Source of the DNA: an uncultured Erysipelotrichaceae bacterium
GTDB taxonomy: Bacteria > Bacillota_I > Bacilli_A > Erysipelotrichales > Coprobacillaceae
DNA: 9,467 nt
NCBI GenBank assembly: GCA_945981915.1
Contig: CAMFRJ010000027.1
Span: 1 to 9,467, forward strand
Reading direction: 5' to 3'
A program made the position numbers and the translations under genes. Below are positions 6,255 to 9,467 of this stretch, piece after piece (within the stretch, counting starts at the first letter, position 1; every line of letters begins with the position of its first letter). Under the pieces are notes generated by a model, which made no database searches, had not been told where the DNA came from, and saw only the letters and a program-made list of their open reading frames with translations.

Positions 6255-8780
6255 ATGCGAAAACGATTAAAAATGATCTTTGTTTGTGTTGGCTCAATAT
6301 TTTTGCTTATTGCAATAAGTACAACATATTATCAATTCGTTTCAGAAACGATATATGAAGAAAGCGCTGCACATTTAAAAGAAATCTATCACCAAACGAA
6401 TCAGTCTCTTCATAATTTGGTTGGGAATAACTGGGCAACAATGAAAATGTGGATACCGTATTTAAAGGATGCCAAAGATGATCTTCAAGTAAATGCATAT
6501 ATTGAAGATGTTCAAGAAAAAATAGGTTTTACTGATTTCTATTTTATTTCCAGAGAAGGAATGTATCAGACAAACAAAGGCGAAGTGGGTTATCTTGATA
6601 TGAAAGACCAGCTTGCTAAACTCATTTTGCAAGATGAAGATGTTGTTGTTAATTCTGTTGTTCCTGGAAAACCTGAAATTATGGTCTTTGCGGTTCCTAC
6701 TGAACCAGGAACATTCCGTGGTTTTTCTTATGAAGCTATTGCTATTAGTTTTAATAATGATGATCTTGTTAAAACATTGGAAATATCTTCATTTAATGGA
6801 CAATCTAGCAGCTATGTTATTTATCCCGATGGTCGGGTATTGGTTGATAATACAAATAACGCTGAAAGTAATGTTTATAATTTTCTAGCAATGCTTAAAA
6901 GTAATTCAAATTTGGATAGTCAAGAATTACAAGAACTCAAGAAAACGTTTTTAAAAGGAAAATCAGGTGTCAAAACTTTTCGTATAAGACATGAAAACTA
7001 TTATTTGGTGTATGAACCGGCAAACTTTGAAAATTGGATCTTGATAGGACTTGTTCCAACAGATGTTGTTAATTCTAGTATGAATAGTCTTCAGTCAAGT
7101 ACATTAAGTGTTTCTATTGGCGTTTCAGTTTGTTTGGCGGTTGTTTTACTTGCTTATCTCAATCGAGTCAATCAAGAAACTTTAAGAAAGAAAGATACAG
7201 AATTACTTTATCGAGAAGAATTGTTTTCAACGTTATCTAATCATGTCAATGATATTTTCATTATGTTAGATAAAGATACTTTCCAGGTGAATTATATTAG
7301 TCCTAATATTGAAAAGTTGGTTGGTATTTCAGAAGAAGAGGTGCGAGATGATATTAGAAATTTAGATCAGGTGGTTAATAAAGGACAATATGATATGATT
7401 CTTGATCATTTGAATGATATTTTACCGGGACAACAAGGAGAATGGGATAGAGAATATGTTCATCAAAAAACAGGTGAAATTCGTTGGTTCCATGTGACTG
7501 CTTTGTGTCGTGAAATTCTCGATGATAAAAAATATATTTTAGCAATGTCAGATCGTACGAAAGATAAAATGATTAATCAGAAATTACAAGAAGCTGTGAA
7601 TACTGCAGAAAGTGCCAATAGAGCAAAAAGCACTTTCTTGAGTAATATGTCTCATGATATTCGTACACCAATGAACGCTATCCTTGGTTTTGCAACCCTG
7701 GCTTCATCCAATGTTGATAATGTTGATAAAGTTAAAGAATATTTATCTAAGATATTAGCTGCAGGGAATCACTTACTGTCATTAATTAATGATGTTTTGG
7801 ATATGAGTCATATCGAAAGTGGTAAGATGCGTTTAGAAGAAACAGAAGTTAATCTTATTCGTATTCTTAATAATTTAAAGACAATCATTGAAGGACAAAT
7901 TCAAGAAAAACAGCTTCAATTTTCCATTGATACATCTACAATAACAGATGAAAATGTTCTCTGTGATGAGGTGAGATTAAATCAAGCATTAATGAATTTG
8001 TTATCGAATGCCATTAAGTTTACACCGCCTGGTGGTCATGTTTCTGTGAGTATTGAACAATTTCCTCATCATAACGATGGCGAAGCAATTTATAAGATTC
8101 ATGTAAAAGATACGGGAATTGGTATGCCTCAAGAATTTGTAGAACGAATCTTTGAACCATTTGAGCGTGAACGTACATCAACAGTCAGTAAAATTCAAGG
8201 GACTGGTCTAGGAATGGCTATTACTAAAAATATTGTTGATATGATGGGCGGATCGATTCAAGTTTATACAGAAGTTAATAAAGGAACGGAATTTGTGATT
8301 CAATTAACTTTGCGCCTACTATCTCAACAGGATCATCCAATTCAAGAAAATCAAAATGATCTTCATTTATCTGATAATAATGATACATCAATATTTGATG
8401 GAAAGCGTCTCTTAATTGTAGAAGACAACGAATTGAATCGAGAAATCGCATGTGAGATTCTCAGTGAATATGGTTTTTTGATAGATACTGCTCATAATGG
8501 TGTAGAAGCGTTAGATAAGATCATGCATTGTCAAGACAATGAGTATGATTTGATTATTATGGATGTTCAAATGCCTATCATGGATGGCTATGAGGCCACA
8601 CGTCGTATTCGTGCTTTAGACGATCCTCGTTTAGCGTCTATTCCTATATTAGCGATGACTGCAAATGCTTTTGAAGAAGATCGTCGAGATGCTAAAGAAT
8701 GTGGTATGGACGGTTTCCTTTCAAAACCAATTAATATAGAAGAAATTGTAGCAGGTCTTAAAGAAGTATTTCATTCATAA
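6255..8780 (+). CDS. Membrane hybrid sensor histidine kinase with Cache-like extracellular domain, PAS and C-terminal REC
   Basis: An 841-residue protein. Transmembrane helices at about 6-27 and 284-303 enclose an extracellular region of about 255 residues with Cache-like features (FYFISREGMYQT, PEIMVFAVP, YVIYPDGRVLVD). The cytoplasmic part is PAS (about 325-440), a helical linker, HisKA with H467 in MSHDIRTPMNAI, and HATPase. The HATPase keeps its N box with N585, DTGIGM from D619 and GTGLGM from G649. A C-terminal REC (about 715-838) has phospho-acceptor D770 in MDVQMPIMDGYEA and K824. All catalytic motifs look intact. There is no HPt domain, so any onward relay from D770 needs a separate protein. 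AGGAG at 6241-6245 sits 9 bases before the ATG. As last gene of the operon it is the probable partner of the upstream lipoprotein and the likely kinase for the cyclic-di-GMP protein. That partnership is inferred from gene order. Confidence 0.93.
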   Translation: MRKRLKMIFVCVGSIFLLIAISTTYYQFVSETIYEESAAHLKEIYHQTNQSLHNLVGNNWATMKMWIPYLKDAKDDLQVNAYIEDVQEKIGFTDFYFISREGMYQTNKGEVGYLDMKDQLAKLILQDEDVVVNSVVPGKPEIMVFAVPTEPGTFRGFSYEAIAISFNNDDLVKTLEISSFNGQSSSYVIYPDGRVLVDNTNNAESNVYNFLAMLKSNSNLDSQELQELKKTFLKGKSGVKTFRIRHENYYLVYEPANFENWILIGLVPTDVVNSSMNSLQSSTLSVSIGVSVCLAVVLLAYLNRVNQETLRKKDTELLYREELFSTLSNHVNDIFIMLDKDTFQVNYISPNIEKLVGISEEEVRDDIRNLDQVVNKGQYDMILDHLNDILPGQQGEWDREYVHQKTGEIRWFHVTALCREILDDKKYILAMSDRTKDKMINQKLQEAVNTAESANRAKSTFLSNMSHDIRTPMNAILGFATLASSNVDNVDKVKEYLSKILAAGNHLLSLINDVLDMSHIESGKMRLEETEVNLIRILNNLKTIIEGQIQEKQLQFSIDTSTITDENVLCDEVRLNQALMNLLSNAIKFTPPGGHVSVSIEQFPHHNDGEAIYKIHVKDTGIGMPQEFVERIFEPFERERTSTVSKIQGTGLGMAITKNIVDMMGGSIQVYTEVNKGTEFVIQLTLRLLSQQDHPIQENQNDLHLSDNNDTSIFDGKRLLIVEDNELNREIACEILSEYGFLIDTAHNGVEALDKIMHCQDNEYDLIIMDVQMPIMDGYEATRRIRALDDPRLASIPILAMTANAFEEDRRDAKECGMDGFLSKPINIEEIVAGLKEVFHS

Positions 8781-8814
8781 ATCAGAACTTTGTCAATGAT
8801 TTATATAAGAAAAC

Positions 8815-8859
8815 AAAAACCTTCATATAGATGTTAATTGAACTATATGAAGGTTTTTT
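8815..8859. terminator. Bidirectional intrinsic terminator between the signalling operon and clpP
   Basis: A perfect 16-bp stem pairs 8815-8830 with 8843-8858 around a 12-base loop (8831-8842). The + strand ends in six T (8854-8859), and the five A at 8815-8819 supply the U run for transcripts of the opposite strand. It lies between two convergent genes, 35 bases after the kinase stop and 25 bases beyond the clpP stop, so it can serve both. Confidence 0.93.
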
Positions 8860-8883
8860 CTTCGATTTGATTTGCTCAACGAC

Positions 8884-9459
8884 TTATTGAATGATTTCAT
8901 CAATTAATCCATATTCTAGTGCTTCATTTGCATCTAAAAAATAATCACGATCACAATCTTGTTTGATTTTGTCATAAGTTTGTTTCGTATTATGAGATAA
9001 AATATGGGTTAATTTCTCTTTTTGTTTAAGCATTCTTTTGGTGTTTATTTCAATATCACTTGCTTGTCCTTCAATAGCGCCAAGAGGTTGATGAATCATG
9101 ACCTCGCTATTTTGTAAAGCACAACGTTTTCCCTTAGATCCTGAACTCAATAGTATAGCAGCCATACTGGCGGCAATACCACAACAAATTGTACTGACGT
9201 CACAAGAAACAAAATTCATTGTATCATAGATAGCCAGCCCAGCAGATACACTACCACCTGGCGAATTAATATACATGAAAATATCACTATTTTCATCTTG
9301 AGATTCTAAATACAACAGTTGTCCAATAATTGAACTTGCCATTTTGTCATCAATTTGACCAGTTAATAAAATAATTCTTTCTTCTAATAATTTAGAATAA
9401 ATATCAAAGGCATATTGATTTTGATTATCTTTTTCAATGACCGTTGGTATGAGATGCAT
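8884..9459 (-). CDS. clpP: ATP-dependent Clp protease proteolytic subunit
   Basis: This is the serine peptidase that forms the two-ring barrel degrading proteins delivered by Clp ATPases in the cytoplasm. The 191-residue protein begins MHLIPTVIE, matching the family start, and ends EALEYGLIDEIIQ. It carries the catalytic triad S98 (GIAASMAA), H123 (SEVMIHQPLG) and D172 (DRDYF), plus the glycine-rich NSPGGSVSAG oxyanion strand at 65-74. Length is normal (about 190-200). It is richer in cysteine (C86, C92, C93, C113, C169) than I would expect for the family. Only 8 bases upstream of the ATG lie in the window and no Shine-Dalgarno is visible in them, so promoter and any heat-shock operator are outside. 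It converges on the signalling operon and shares its terminator. Confidence 0.96.
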   Translation of the reverse strand: MHLIPTVIEKDNQNQYAFDIYSKLLEERIILLTGQIDDKMASSIIGQLLYLESQDENSDIFMYINSPGGSVSAGLAIYDTMNFVSCDVSTICCGIAASMAAILLSSGSKGKRCALQNSEVMIHQPLGAIEGQASDIEINTKRMLKQKEKLTHILSHNTKQTYDKIKQDCDRDYFLDANEALEYGLIDEIIQ

Positions 9460-9467
9460 AAAATAAC

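Noticed and set aside
6203..8796. Eleven-base repeat TTTGTCAATGA shortly after the stop of both the lipoprotein (6203-6213) and the kinase
   Set aside because: Repeats of this length are expected by chance in a 9.5-kb AT-rich sequence, and the flanks do not match.

Overview
This is an AT-rich window with short intergenic gaps, strong GGAGG-type ribosome binding sites and intrinsic terminators with long T runs. The protein families point to a low-GC Gram-positive (Bacillota): a lipoprotein with a Lys/Arg-rich signal peptide, a DUF4250 protein, a medium-length threonine ammonia-lyase and a Bacillus-like ClpP. An anaerobic gut lineage of the Erysipelotrichia or clostridial type is my best guess. 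It is inferred from overall feel, with no diagnostic marker in the window.

Layout. Bases 1-258 hold the tail of an unidentified gene overlapping a 59-residue DUF4250 gene. Bases 318-1520 encode threonine ammonia-lyase (ilvA), closed by a good terminator at 1545-1595. A promoter at 1644-1672 then opens a three-gene operon on the + strand that ends at 8780. A 16-bp perfect hairpin (8815-8859) separates it from clpP, which converges from the - strand (8884-9459).

The operon is the interesting part. Gene 1 (1705-4317) is a soluble cyclic-di-GMP protein built as REC, dead GGDEF, intact EAL, degenerate REC, intact GGDEF. Gene 2 (4347-6200) is a lipoprotein whose first two thirds look like an ABC sugar-type solute-binding protein. 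Its last third resembles the C-terminal domain of 5'-nucleotidases, with no metallophosphatase domain. Gene 3 (6255-8780) is a membrane hybrid histidine kinase with an extracellular Cache-like domain, PAS, HisKA, HATPase and REC. No transporter permease or ATPase accompanies the binding protein.

My inference is a self-contained sensory cassette. The lipoprotein would bind a ligand outside the cell and present it to the kinase's extracellular domain, and phosphorylation would then tune cyclic-di-GMP synthesis or breakdown by gene 1. Sequence supports the domain content and the shared transcription unit. The ligand, the protein-protein contact and the phosphotransfer route are not shown by sequence.
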